Source: an uncultured Clostridia bacterium (GTDB lineage: Bacteria; Bacillota; Clostridia; Christensenellales; UBA1242). From it: a stretch of 36,482 bases of DNA. The stretch spans positions 1-36,482 of the forward strand of contig CALVPQ010000015.1 of assembly GCA_944351415.1 (NCBI GenBank), written 5' to 3'. Below are positions 18,150 through 27,132 of this stretch, piece after piece. The translations under genes and the position numbers were made by a program. Within the stretch, counting starts at the first letter, position 1, and the number at the start of each line of letters is the position of its first letter. The notes under the pieces were generated by a model, which worked only from the letters and a program-made list of their open reading frames with translations, made no database searches and was not told the origin of the DNA.

Positions 18150-18275
18150 TTGACATAAAAATAAATTTATGGTAATTTATATTATCGGAAGCCGAACTTG
18201 CTTGCAAGAGTGAGGCTGATGGTAATACAAGCAGTGATGAGTGTGCATTAGCACACAAATTCGCAAGAATTTTTT
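18150..18275 (+). promoter_or_regulatory. Promoter and structured leader RNA upstream of nfeD
   Basis: A perfect TTGACA (18150-18155) with TAATTT 17 bases further on (18173-18178) predicts a start near 18185 and a leader of about 160 bases. The leader is visibly richer in G+C than its surroundings and holds: AGCC/GGCT enclosing CTTG/CAAG (about 18190-18217); a 6-bp hairpin GTGTGC-ATTA-GCACAC (18241-18256); and a 6-bp hairpin AAATTC-GCAA-GAATTT with a GNRA loop (18257-18272) followed by T's. TGCTTG in the first hairpin can instead pair with CAAGCA (18228-18233), so two exclusive folds exist. It fits no riboswitch class that I recognise. Confidence 0.5.
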
Positions 18276-18347
18276 AAAATTTTATGTTAGTAAAATTTAG
18301 CATCACATAGTTTTTATTAAGTAAATATAAAATAAAAAGGGGAAATT

Positions 18348-18998
18348 ATGGAAGCAATGTTTTGGGTATGGCTAGCAATTATAGCCATTTCACTTGTAAT
18401 TGAAATTATAACACTGGACTTAGTTTCAGTGTGGTTTGCATTTGGTGCATTAATACCTTTTATATTGGCAGCTATTGGCGGGATTGCAATAGAAATTCAA
18501 ATCTCTATATTTGTTGTTGTAACTGCCTTACTAATAATCTTTTTACGTAAGTATGCACAAAAGTTGTTATTTAAAAATATGAATGCAAAAACAAATGTTG
18601 ATTCGTTGGTTGGTAAAACTTATAGATTGCTTGAAGACACAGATTTTGAACATATTGGCAGTGTTAAAGTAAATGATGTTATTTGGACTGCGATTAGTGA
18701 AGATGGCAAACTACTGAAGAAAGGAAGCCTTGTTGAAATAGTAAATGTTGATGGCAATAAGCTTGTGGTGAAAAAATCATCTAAAGCCGAAAATGAAGAA
18801 AGAAACACAAAAGATGAAAATACTGATAAAGAAACTATCCAAGAGAAAACAGATATATTAGAAGATAAAGAAGATATAGATAAGAAAAATGAATACACTG
18901 AAACAAACTTATCTAATAACGATAATGATTTAGCAACAAAAAGCCAAGATGAAGATAATAAAAATAAAGTTGAAGTTGATAAAAAGGAAGGTGAGTAA
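18348..18998 (+). CDS. NfeD-family membrane protein
   Basis: The 216-residue membrane protein has an N-terminal hydrophobic part (about 5-65, two or three helices), a short OB-fold-like domain (about 83-145, SLVGKTYRLL to GNKLVVKK) as in NfeD proteins, and an unusual, very acidic Lys/Asp/Glu/Asn-rich tail (146-216) that is probably disordered. NfeD proteins are encoded next to SPFH/stomatin proteins and are thought to work with them in membrane microdomains; here the SPFH gene starts two bases after the stop, so the pair is an operon. The start follows AGGGGA. The protease part of long NfeD forms is absent. Confidence 0.85.
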   Translation: MEAMFWVWLAIIAISLVIEIITLDLVSVWFAFGALIPFILAAIGGIAIEIQISIFVVVTALLIIFLRKYAQKLLFKNMNAKTNVDSLVGKTYRLLEDTDFEHIGSVKVNDVIWTAISEDGKLLKKGSLVEIVNVDGNKLVVKKSSKAENEERNTKDENTDKETIQEKTDILEDKEDIDKKNEYTETNLSNNDNDLATKSQDEDNKNKVEVDKKEGE

Positions 18999-19000
18999 AA

Positions 19001-19942
19001 ATGAGTGCATGGGCAATAGTTTTAATTATTTTAGGGATTTTAATTCTTGTAAGTCTATGTCTTTCAGTTAGAATTGTTCGCCAAGCAACTGCAGTTGTTG
19101 TTGAAAGACTTGGTAAATACAGAAAAACACTAGATACAGGTGTTCATCTAATTTTACCATTTATAGACAGAACAAGTAAACCTATTTCACTTAAAGAAAT
19201 AGTTGCAGATTTTAAGCCACAACCAGTTATTACAAAAGATAATGTAACTATGCAAATTGATACAGTTGTATATTTTCAAATAACAGATGCAAAACTTTAT
19301 ACTTATGGTGTTGAACAGCCAATAAAGGCTATTGAAAACTTAACAGCAACCACACTTAGAAATATTGTAGGTGAACTCGAACTTGACCAAACACTCACAT
19401 CAAGAGATACTGTAAACACAAAAATGCGTGTTATTCTTGATGAAGCAACTGACCCTTGGGGGATAAAGATTAATAGAGTTGAACTTAAAAACATATTACC
19501 TCCAAAAGATATTCAAGATGCGATGGATAAACAGATGAAAGCAGAACGTGAACGTCGTGAGCAAATATTAAGGGCAGAAGGTGAAAAGAAATCAAGCATT
19601 TTAGTTGCAGAAGGTGAAAAACAAGCAAAGATTCTACGTGCGGAAGCCGAAAAGACAGCTAAAATCTTAGCAGCTGAGGCTCAGAAAGAGGCATTAATTG
19701 CGGTTGCAGAAGGTGAAAGCAAAGCTATCGATATGATTAATTCAGCCCAACCAGATGCCGCTTACATCACTTTGCAAGGTTTTGAGGCTCTTAAAAAGCT
19801 TGCTGATGGTCAATCTACAAAGATAATTGTTCCAAGTGATATACAGAATGTTGCTGGGCTTTTCACAAGTATAGCAGAAGTTATAAAAAGCGATAGCAAT
19901 ATAGCAAAGCAAAATAAAAAACAAATTGAAGATGTAAAATAA
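19001..19942 (+). CDS. SPFH/stomatin-like membrane scaffold protein
   Basis: The 313-residue protein has one N-terminal membrane helix (about 4-23), an SPFH/band 7 domain (about 26-170, starting RIVRQATAVVVERLGKY), then an Ala/Glu/Lys-rich coiled coil (about 175-245) built of repeats such as AEGEKQAKILRAEAEK, and a C-terminal tail. This is the architecture of bacterial stomatins (QmcA/YbbK type), which oligomerise at the membrane in lipid microdomains. It forms an operon with nfeD. The ribosome site lies within the end of nfeD (GGAAGG), and a strong terminator follows. Confidence 0.92.
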   Translation: MSAWAIVLIILGILILVSLCLSVRIVRQATAVVVERLGKYRKTLDTGVHLILPFIDRTSKPISLKEIVADFKPQPVITKDNVTMQIDTVVYFQITDAKLYTYGVEQPIKAIENLTATTLRNIVGELELDQTLTSRDTVNTKMRVILDEATDPWGIKINRVELKNILPPKDIQDAMDKQMKAERERREQILRAEGEKKSSILVAEGEKQAKILRAEAEKTAKILAAEAQKEALIAVAEGESKAIDMINSAQPDAAYITLQGFEALKKLADGQSTKIIVPSDIQNVAGLFTSIAEVIKSDSNIAKQNKKQIEDVK

Positions 19943-19993
19943 GCAGAAAATTTACATATCTGAAATTTTGTAAAAAAAAATTATTAAATAAAC

Positions 19994-20031
19994 AAATAAA
20001 AATCGTCACAAAAATGTGGCGATTTTTATTT
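19994..20031 (+). terminator. Terminator of the nfeD-SPFH operon
   Basis: A 17-bp stem (19994-20010 with 20015-20031, one G-U pair) with loop AAAA. The A-rich and T-rich flanks allow action in both directions. Confidence 0.92.
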
Positions 20032-20135
20032 GTGATACAATTAAATGTGTTTTGTCACTTATCAAATTATCGACGAATTTTAATTTGACTGATGTCATAA
20101 TATTATACTAAACTAAGGGACGAAAAGGAGGTAAA

Positions 20136-20630
20136 ATGAAAGACGTAAAAACAACAATTATGCATGCAATCAGTTTAGTAGTCGGAGTGCTTAGCTATGT
20201 GTTTCTATCACAACCATATTTAGCACCTGTCAGCAATGGTTACGATATAATTGATGGACTATTCAACAGCACAGGCGGAACAGCAGCATCAACTATGATG
20301 GCACTATCAACTTTCTTTATTTCAATAGTTGCTGGTCTACTTATAATTTCATCTATTTATGGACTTTTAGTAAGTTTTAACGTTGTTAAAAATGATAAAC
20401 TTACAAAAATCTTTAAAATAGTTGACCTTGTGCTTGCATCACTCTTAGCCGTATTTGGAATGATTACTCTTATTAGCACATCTGCATATATTAGCGATGT
20501 TGCCGGTGATATGGCTGGATTAGGCATAACTCTTTCAATAGGTTGGGCAGAAATAGTAAACTTCTGTCTAGCTGTTATAACACTTGCTTGCTGTGTTTAT
20601 AATTTTATTCTTGCAAAGAAAAATGCATAA
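20136..20630 (+). CDS. Small four-helix membrane protein, paralogue A
   Basis: I do not recognise this 164-residue protein. It has four hydrophobic segments (about 8-27, 54-80, 92-113, 136-159) and a short polar loop between the first two (NGYDIIDGLFNSTGG). It is clearly homologous to the next gene: both share LxxNIM/TTIMxxxxLVxGVLxYVFLSQ, NGYDII, xxMMALSxxxIxIxAG, SIYGxLVxFxV and GWAxIVNFCLAV. A strong ribosome site (AAGGAGG) precedes the ATG. It has its own terminator, so each paralogue is a separate transcription unit. Function unknown. Confidence 0.7.
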   Translation: MKDVKTTIMHAISLVVGVLSYVFLSQPYLAPVSNGYDIIDGLFNSTGGTAASTMMALSTFFISIVAGLLIISSIYGLLVSFNVVKNDKLTKIFKIVDLVLASLLAVFGMITLISTSAYISDVAGDMAGLGITLSIGWAEIVNFCLAVITLACCVYNFILAKKNA

Positions 20631-20636
20631 ATATAG

Positions 20637-20662
20637 AGCCGAATAATCGGCTTTTTATTTTT
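20637..20662 (+). terminator. Terminator after paralogue A
   Basis: Stem AGCCGA/TCGGCT with loop ATAA and a T-rich tail. Confidence 0.88.
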
Positions 20663-20680
20663 GTAAGTTCTCTTTTTTAT

Positions 20681-20710
20681 TTGACAAAACTTGTGCACAA
20701 ATACTAAAAT
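20681..20710 (+). promoter_or_regulatory. Promoter of paralogue B
   Basis: A perfect TTGACA (20681-20686), an 18-base spacer and TAAAAT (20705-20710), then the GAGGAGG ribosome site. The spacer contains the 8-bp palindrome TTGTGCACAA core (TGTGCACA), a possible operator. Confidence 0.7.
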
Positions 20711-20728
20711 AAAAAAGAGGAGGAGTAT

Positions 20729-21244
20729 ATGAAGAATTTAAAAGCAAATATAATGTATTTTTTAAACCTTGTTATCGGTGTTCTTACTTATGTATTTTTG
20801 TCTCAGACATATATAAATTTGTCAGTAAGTATTGGTAACTTTGGTGGAAGCACAGGAGTAACAAATGGTTATGACATCATTGGGAATTTCTTTGAAGGTG
20901 ATGGCACTCAGGTTATGATGGCACTTTCAAACCTAATTATTGCAATTCTCGCAGGTGTTATGATATTAGTGTCTATTTATGGTATGCTTGTAGGTTTTGG
21001 TGTAATTAAAAAGTCAAAGGCACTAGGATTTGTGAATTTTTTAAATATTATTTTTTCAATAGCTTTTGTTGTATTTTCAGCAATTTCGCTTTTTTGCACT
21101 GTAGGTTATGTTGGTGATAATTCAGGCTCTATAGGTGGAGTATCTGGCGGAATGGAAATTGGCTGGGCGGTTATTGTAAACTTCTGCTTAGCAGTTGTAT
21201 CTATTATAACAACAATCCTTGCTTCAAAGTTTTCAAAAAAGTAA
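20729..21244 (+). CDS. Small four-helix membrane protein, paralogue B
   Basis: The 171-residue paralogue of the preceding gene has the same four membrane segments and shared blocks (VIGVLTYVFLSQ, TNGYDIIGNFFEG, QVMMALSNLIIAILAG, SIYGMLVGFGV, GWAVIVNFCLAV). It differs mainly in a longer Gly/Ser-rich first outer loop (NFGGSTGV) and a Gly-rich third loop (GGVSGGM). The ribosome site is GAGGAGG. The pair arose by tandem duplication and has diverged well beyond recent copies. Function unknown. Confidence 0.7.
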   Translation: MKNLKANIMYFLNLVIGVLTYVFLSQTYINLSVSIGNFGGSTGVTNGYDIIGNFFEGDGTQVMMALSNLIIAILAGVMILVSIYGMLVGFGVIKKSKALGFVNFLNIIFSIAFVVFSAISLFCTVGYVGDNSGSIGGVSGGMEIGWAVIVNFCLAVVSIITTILASKFSKK

Positions 21245-21252
21245 AATAAACA

Positions 21253-21306
21253 AAAAACATCAGTTTTTATGGGGTGAACTTCATTATAACTGGTGTTTTT
21301 TATTTT
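21253..21306 (+). terminator. Terminator after paralogue B
   Basis: Arms AAAACATCAGTT (to 21265) and AACTGGTGTTTT (from 21288), one G-U pair, 22-base loop, long T run after it. Confidence 0.8.
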
Positions 21307-21365
21307 TTAAATTATATAAATAATTGATTGTTTTATCATTTAATTGGTTAATATTAATAATTTGT

Positions 21366-21400
21366 ATAAAAAAAGCTTTTAGAATTAACTAAAAGCTTTT
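21366..21400 (-). terminator. Terminator of the MarR/ABC operon
   Basis: Perfect 12-bp stem AAAAGCTTTTAG/CTAAAAGCTTTT with a six-base loop; an A run on its left gives the T tract on the minus strand. It follows the MacB-like gene. Confidence 0.88.
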
Positions 21401-21405
21401 ATATT

Positions 21406-23574
21406 TTATTCATGTCTAAGCGACTCAACAGGGTCGAGTTTAGCAGCCTTTGATGCAGGATAAAGCCCAGCAAGAACACTTATAACAACACTTATTGCAA
21501 GTGCTTCAAGGAAGTAATACCACATCATTTTAATAGGGGCAAAGCCAAGTAGAGCTGTGAAAACTGCAATTAAAATTCCACCTAAAACAAGTGATAATAT
21601 AATACCAACAATTCCGCTCAGCAGTCCAACTAAAAGACTTTCTGTTGAGAAAATAAGTTTAATATCTTTTTTTCTAGCACCAATACTTTTAAGAACGCCG
21701 ATTTCTCTCGTTCTCTCAGAAACACTCATATAAAGCACAACTAGAATCATAATAAGCGCAACTACAAGAGATATTCCAGCAATAACTGCAAGTGCAATTG
21801 AAAAGGTAGACATCATTTCACTGAACATAGCAGCAAGTTGCTCTTCAACTGAGCCAGAAAGGTCTTTTCTATATGTATTAATGTAATTATTGATAAGGTC
21901 AGTTGTTTCTTCGCTATTTGTTTCTATAAAAAGAAGAGAGGGTTTAAGTCCAGTTGGGTTTAAAACCTGTGCTCTTTCTTGAGCTTCAATAACACAAGCA
22001 TCAAGGAAGTCATAGTCAATATACATAACCATCATGCTAGAGAAGATTGACACATCAATAATGGCTGAAACTTTAACATCTTTGACTATTGAGATAGGTA
22101 TATTATCATAAGTCATATTTATGGAAAGAGTAACATAATAATCGCCATTTTCAATATCTTCCGGTGTTTCTAATCCAAGAAAATCAATAGCAGCTGATGA
22201 AAGCATAATTTCATTCATTCCACTCATAGTTCCAGCAAGAAGATTTTCTTCAGTGTAGTAAGGTGGGGTAGTATATGTATAAAGAATCATTTCTTGATTT
22301 GCGGTAGGGTTGATTGATGGCTGTTGTGAAATGTCTTCACTATTATTCTCTTCACCATTTTGAACCGGCGAGATATAACCCATACCCATTGTAACAGTGC
22401 TAAACCCATAGTTTAAATTTTGATTTTCACCAGATGTAACCACTTGGAAATCGTTATCAACTAGACAAATTTCATTAAGTTCATGGACTATTTCATCAAT
22501 TTCATCTGGCTCAAACATTCGCGGAATAAGTGCATTTGAATTTTCTTCAAGTGGATTACCATCACGGTCATAACCACTTTTTGAAATAGTCACGAAATTT
22601 GGATTTGCATAGTCTTGCGCAGTATCGTTTATATAGCCAGTTAATCCTGAACCCAAAGATAACATCAAAATCATGGCATTAAGCGATATAGAAACACCAA
22701 CAGCCATCAATATATTCTTAGTCTTGCTAGCCCACATATTATGAAAGGATAGCTTTAAAGCGGAAAGAAAAGATAGATGGCCTTCCTTTTTCTTTTTATT
22801 AGGCTTTTTATCTTCTATTTTCTCTTCTTTAGCCTTTTCATGATTTTCAGAAATAAGCTTTTCTTGTGGCTTATTTTTAACATAATCCTTTTTATACTCA
22901 TCTTTGATGATTTTTCCATCTGATATTTCAACTATTCTTGAAGATATGCTTGCAACTTTTTCAGAGTGAGTAACCATAATAACAAGTTTATTGTCATTAT
23001 CAGCAATGTCTTTAAGAATTTCAAGGATTTGAGCTGTTGTTTCGCTATCTAGTGCGCCTGTCGGCTCGTCTGCAAGAATTATATCAGGGTCATTTATAAG
23101 TGCTCTAGCAATGGCAACCCTCTGTTTTTGTCCACCAGAGAGTTGTGTAGGTTTTTTCTTTATATGGTCTTTTAGTCCAAGTTTAGAAAGCAACTCAATG
23201 GCTTTTGCATTTTTAACACTTTCCTTAACATTTGATAAGGTGAGTGCAATAGTAACATTATCAAGAATTGAAAGATGAGGTATAAGGTTAAAAGACTGAA
23301 AAACGAAACCAATTTTTTTCTTACGGTAATCATCAAGTTGTTTTTCTTTGAAAGACTTTAAATCCATGCCGTCAATTTTTATTTCACCTGTATAGTCTGA
23401 ATCAAGCCCACCAATAATATTCATAAGTGTGCTTTTTCCGCTACCACTTTCACCAATGATAGAAACAAGTTCACCTTTTTCAAAAGAAACATTAATATCA
23501 CTAAGAGCGGTGAATCTAGTTTTATTTTCAAGCTTGTAGTCTTTATTAATATTTTTTAATTCAAGTTCAGCCAT
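21406..23574 (-). CDS. MacB-type ABC transporter, fused ATPase and FtsX-like permease
   Basis: The 722-residue chain carries both an ATPase and a permease. The ATPase (about 1-225) has Walker A GESGSGKS (41-48), signature LSGGQKQRVAIARAL (about 145), Walker B IILADEPTGALD (about 165) and the H-loop MVTHS. A Lys/Glu-rich linker (about 230-265) follows, then the permease: helix about 282-303, an outer domain of nearly 290 residues, and three helices (about 592-620, 645-675, 688-710), the last with the FtsX-type EALAISVVISVLAGLYPASKAAKLDPVESLRHE end. Such transporters act as mechanotransmitters in export or resistance to peptides and toxins. The ATG at 23574, six bases after AGGAG, is preferred to the in-frame TTG at 23580. 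It begins 11 bases after the upstream ABC gene, so it is the last gene of the MarR operon. Confidence 0.9.
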   Translation of the reverse strand: MAELELKNINKDYKLENKTRFTALSDINVSFEKGELVSIIGESGSGKSTLMNIIGGLDSDYTGEIKIDGMDLKSFKEKQLDDYRKKKIGFVFQSFNLIPHLSILDNVTIALTLSNVKESVKNAKAIELLSKLGLKDHIKKKPTQLSGGQKQRVAIARALINDPDIILADEPTGALDSETTAQILEILKDIADNDNKLVIMVTHSEKVASISSRIVEISDGKIIKDEYKKDYVKNKPQEKLISENHEKAKEEKIEDKKPNKKKKEGHLSFLSALKLSFHNMWASKTKNILMAVGVSISLNAMILMLSLGSGLTGYINDTAQDYANPNFVTISKSGYDRDGNPLEENSNALIPRMFEPDEIDEIVHELNEICLVDNDFQVVTSGENQNLNYGFSTVTMGMGYISPVQNGEENNSEDISQQPSINPTANQEMILYTYTTPPYYTEENLLAGTMSGMNEIMLSSAAIDFLGLETPEDIENGDYYVTLSINMTYDNIPISIVKDVKVSAIIDVSIFSSMMVMYIDYDFLDACVIEAQERAQVLNPTGLKPSLLFIETNSEETTDLINNYINTYRKDLSGSVEEQLAAMFSEMMSTFSIALAVIAGISLVVALIMILVVLYMSVSERTREIGVLKSIGARKKDIKLIFSTESLLVGLLSGIVGIILSLVLGGILIAVFTALLGFAPIKMMWYYFLEALAISVVISVLAGLYPASKAAKLDPVESLRHE

Positions 23575-23585
23575 AGTCAACTCCT

Positions 23586-25388
23586 TTAAAAATTTTCTCC
23601 GCTTTCAAATTGACTTGTATATAAATCCTTATATACACCACCTTTTGCAAGCAATTCTTCATGATTACCTATTTCAACAATATTTCCATCTTTCATAACA
23701 ATAATTTTATCTGAATTTTTGATAGTTGAAAGTCTATGGGCAATAACAAAACTTGTTCTTCCTTTGGTAAGCCTATCCATGGCAGTTTGAATAAGAATTT
23801 CAGTTCTCGTATCAACAGAGCTTGTGGCTTCATCAAGAATAAGCATAGGAGCATTTTGAACCATAGCTCTTGCAATAGTCAAAAGTTGCTTTTGTCCAGC
23901 GGAAATATTTGTTTCTTCAGAAAGCATCATATCATAACCTTTTGGTTCTGTTCTAATAAAGTGGTCAACATTTGCAGCTTTGCAAGCCTGAACAATCTCT
24001 TCATCGGTTGCATCAAGTTTGCCAAAGCGCAAGTTGTCTTTTATAGTGCCTTCAAATAGCCAAGTATCTTGAAGAACCATTCCAAAAAGAGAGCGAACAT
24101 AACTTCTGTTCATATTTTGAATAGGAACGTCATCGATAAGAATTTCACCATCATTTACTTCATAAAAACGCATAAGAAGATTTACTATTGTTGTTTTGCC
24201 TGCACCTGTTTGCCCAACAATTGCAATTTTTTCGCCAGGTTGAGCAATAAAGTTAAAATCATGTATAATTTCTTTATCAGGGGAATAGCCAAAGTTTACA
24301 TGCCTAAATTCAACTTTACCTTTAACATTTTTAATAGTCAAAGTTTTATCGCTTTCATCTGGTTGTTCTTCTTCACTTAAGAATTCAAACACACGTTCAG
24401 CAGCCGCAACTGTTTGTTGGAGTGTTCCTGATATAGAGCCTATTTGAGAAAGGGGTTGATTAAATAATTTTGAATATGTCATAAATGTTATAATAGTTGC
24501 AATAAAAGAAACATCATTATTTTCAATTGCAATATAAGCTCCAACAAGGCAAATGAGAACATAGATGATATTGCTTGTGAAGTTCACAATAGGCATCATA
24601 AGCCCAGAGAAAAATTGGGCTTTTCTAGACACATTTCGCAATTTTTCATTTATTCCGTTAAATGTTTCTTGAGCTTTTGCTTCTCCATTAAAAGCTTTAA
24701 CAACATTGTGAGACGAGAAGTTTTCTTCAATATAGCCATTAACGTCACCAAGATATTTTTGCTGTCTAATAAAGTATTTTTGATTAAACTTAACAACAAT
24801 TATAACAACAAGCAGGGCAAGTGGAATTTGGAGGAGTGAAATAATAGTCAACTGCCAACTTATTGTGAACATAGCAATAGGAATACCAATAAGTGTAATG
24901 ATTGAAGTAACAAGAGAAGATAGTGTTCTCTCAAGTGTGCTACCAACAGTATCAACATCATTTGTCACACGAGAAAGCACATCACCATAACTATTTCTAT
25001 CAAAATATTTAAGAGGAAGTTTATTGATTTTAATGGAAATTTCCGTTCTAAGTTTTTTTGAAACACCAACAGAAATTTTAGACATCAAAAAGCCTTGAAA
25101 ATAGCCTAAAAAAGCCGCAATAATATACATAGCAAGGATAATTAGACCATATTTTGTAACTTCACTAACAACAATACCAGTTTGAGAAAAAAGCATCGTC
25201 ATCATCTGATTTAATAGACGAGGGCCTAAAACATTTATCACTGCAGCAATTGCAGCAAATAAAACAGCAACAATAACTGTATATTTATATACTGCAAGTC
25301 TTTTAAAAAGCATTTTTAATGAACCTTTAAAGTCTTTTGCTCTGTCATTTGAACGTATAGCACCGGGTTTAGACATAGTTTTATTCAT
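23586..25388 (-). CDS. ABC exporter half-transporter, subunit with canonical Walker B
   Basis: A type IV (ABCB/MsbA-like) half-exporter of 600 residues: six membrane helices (about 30-320) and a C-terminal ATPase with Walker A GQTGAGKTT, Q-loop VLQDTWLFEGT, signature ISAGQKQLLTIARAM and Walker B MLILDEATSSVD with the catalytic Glu. The signature has Ala for the second Gly of LSGGQ. With the upstream subunit it should form a heterodimer. The start is ATG 25388, which overlaps the upstream stop by eight bases and follows AAAGGAGG; a longer in-frame start at 25442 lies before that ribosome site. It is probably a multidrug or peptide exporter; the substrate cannot be read from the sequence. Confidence 0.92.
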   Translation of the reverse strand: MNKTMSKPGAIRSNDRAKDFKGSLKMLFKRLAVYKYTVIVAVLFAAIAAVINVLGPRLLNQMMTMLFSQTGIVVSEVTKYGLIILAMYIIAAFLGYFQGFLMSKISVGVSKKLRTEISIKINKLPLKYFDRNSYGDVLSRVTNDVDTVGSTLERTLSSLVTSIITLIGIPIAMFTISWQLTIISLLQIPLALLVVIIVVKFNQKYFIRQQKYLGDVNGYIEENFSSHNVVKAFNGEAKAQETFNGINEKLRNVSRKAQFFSGLMMPIVNFTSNIIYVLICLVGAYIAIENNDVSFIATIITFMTYSKLFNQPLSQIGSISGTLQQTVAAAERVFEFLSEEEQPDESDKTLTIKNVKGKVEFRHVNFGYSPDKEIIHDFNFIAQPGEKIAIVGQTGAGKTTIVNLLMRFYEVNDGEILIDDVPIQNMNRSYVRSLFGMVLQDTWLFEGTIKDNLRFGKLDATDEEIVQACKAANVDHFIRTEPKGYDMMLSEETNISAGQKQLLTIARAMVQNAPMLILDEATSSVDTRTEILIQTAMDRLTKGRTSFVIAHRLSTIKNSDKIIVMKDGNIVEIGNHEELLAKGGVYKDLYTSQFESGENF

Positions 25389-27132
25389 TTTCAAGTTCCT
25401 CCTTTGATAACTGAGATAGAGCAATTTCACGATACACATCACAAGATTTTAAAAGTTCATCATGTTTTCCGATACCAACAATTTTACCTTCATTAAGCAC
25501 AACAATTATGTCAGCATTCATGATAGTTCCAATTCTTTGAGCAACGATAACTTTTGTAGTATTTTTATAAGCTTTATCAAGCTTTTTTCTAACAATTCTA
25601 TCAGTTTTATAATCAAGAGCAGAAAAACTATCATCAAAAATAAGAATATCAGGATTTTTGATTATTGCTCTTGCAATAGAAAGTCTTTGCTTCTGACCAC
25701 CTGACACATTCTTTCCACCTTGAGAAATATGATAATCAAGACCTTCAGGGAAGTTATACACAAAATCAGATTGAGAAATTTCAATAGCCTTTTTCACTTC
25801 TTCGTCAGTTGCATTTTCTTTGCCATACCTTATATTTTCAGCAACCGTGCCACTAAAAAGAATGCCTTTTTGTGGAACATATCCAATAATTTCATGAAGC
25901 TCATGTTGAGTATAGTCTTTAACATTAACACCATTTATAAATATTTCGCCATCAGAGCAATCATAAAATCTTGGAATAAGATTAATAAGTGTGCTTTTAC
26001 CACTTCCAGTAGAGCCAATAAAAGCTATAGTTTGCCCTTGTTTAACATCGAATGATATATTTTCAAGCACATCGGCATCGGAATCAGGGTATCTGAAATA
26101 GACATTTTTAAAACTAATTGTTCCCTTTTCTACAGGCTTTTTCCCAATGCCATCTTTTAAAGAAGTAGGGGTGTCTAGTATTTCATTTATTCTTCGCCCA
26201 GACACAATTCCACGTGGCACAAACATAAACAGAACAGAGAGGGAAGTAAAACTCATAATGATAAAGATAGAATATTGAGTAAAGGCACTCATAACAGTAA
26301 GAAGGTAAGGATTTTCTCCTGCAAGCAATCCTATAATCCACACAATCGCAAGCGAAGTGCCTTGCATAATAAAAGATAAACTAGGTTCAATTATGGCAAG
26401 CACTCTATCAACAAATAAACTGAGTTTAGAATAATGTTTATTCACATTATCAAATTTTTCTTCTTGAGTTTTTTCAGCACCATAAGCTCTAACAACTTTT
26501 AATCCTGTCAAGTTTTCACGGGTAACAAGGTTAAGTCCATCGGTTGCTGTTTGAATTTTTTTGAACTTAGGAACAACTGTAAATATGATTATAGATACAA
26601 CTAAACAAATTGCAATAACAGAAACAACATTAACAAGAGATAATTGTCCAGCAGAATTTCCAACAGAAATTTGTGCAATATTGATGATTGCAAGAATTGC
26701 CGTAAGTGGAGCTTGAAGTCCAAGTGTTATAGTTGTAGTTAAAACTTGTTGAAGCTGTATTATATCATTTGTAGAACGTGTGATAAGAGAAGGAATTGAA
26801 AATTTATTTATTTCAGCTTCTGAAAAGTCATTAACTCTTTTAAAGATATTGCTTCGAACTCTTGCAAGCAGATTTGTTACTACATAAGAAGAGAGATAGT
26901 GAGCAAAAATAGCACAAATAACAACACCAAGGGCATAACAAAGCATTTCAACAGATGCCATAACAATATCAGTCCAATAATCGGCGATAGGTGTTGACTG
27001 AAGATAATCACTTATTTTAAGTGTGCATCGTGGAAGAGATATATTGCACCAAACTTGCCCAGCAACGAAAGCAAGGGTTAAAATAAGAACAATCCATTCT
27101 TTCCAATTTAAGTATTTAAACAATTTAAACAT
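25381..27132 (-). CDS. ABC exporter half-transporter, subunit with degenerate catalytic site
   Basis: This 583-residue type IV half-exporter has six membrane helices (about 10-310) and an ATPase with Walker A GSTGSGKST, Q-loop VPQKGILFSGT, signature VSGGQKQRLSIARAI and Walker B ILIFDDSFSALD. The catalytic Glu after Walker B is Asp, as in the non-catalytic site of heterodimeric exporters such as TM287/288 and BmrCD. The site formed by this Walker B and the partner's ISAGQ signature would thus be degenerate, and the other site (VSGGQ plus the partner's Glu) competent. The start is ATG 27132, overlapping the MarR stop by eight bases and preceded by GGAGAG; an in-frame ATG at 27183 would lie deep within marR. 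Confidence 0.92.
   Translation of the reverse strand: MFKLFKYLNWKEWIVLILTLAFVAGQVWCNISLPRCTLKISDYLQSTPIADYWTDIVMASVEMLCYALGVVICAIFAHYLSSYVVTNLLARVRSNIFKRVNDFSEAEINKFSIPSLITRSTNDIIQLQQVLTTTITLGLQAPLTAILAIINIAQISVGNSAGQLSLVNVVSVIAICLVVSIIIFTVVPKFKKIQTATDGLNLVTRENLTGLKVVRAYGAEKTQEEKFDNVNKHYSKLSLFVDRVLAIIEPSLSFIMQGTSLAIVWIIGLLAGENPYLLTVMSAFTQYSIFIIMSFTSLSVLFMFVPRGIVSGRRINEILDTPTSLKDGIGKKPVEKGTISFKNVYFRYPDSDADVLENISFDVKQGQTIAFIGSTGSGKSTLINLIPRFYDCSDGEIFINGVNVKDYTQHELHEIIGYVPQKGILFSGTVAENIRYGKENATDEEVKKAIEISQSDFVYNFPEGLDYHISQGGKNVSGGQKQRLSIARAIIKNPDILIFDDSFSALDYKTDRIVRKKLDKAYKNTTKVIVAQRIGTIMNADIIVVLNEGKIVGIGKHDELLKSCDVYREIALSQLSKEELENE

Noticed and set aside
18228..18275. Hammerhead-ribozyme-like order: TGATGA, hairpin GTGTGC-GCACAC, A-rich junction, second hairpin
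   Set aside because: The conserved C before UGAUGA is a G, and the essential G12 after stem II is an A; stem I cannot be formed convincingly. Kept only as a structured leader.
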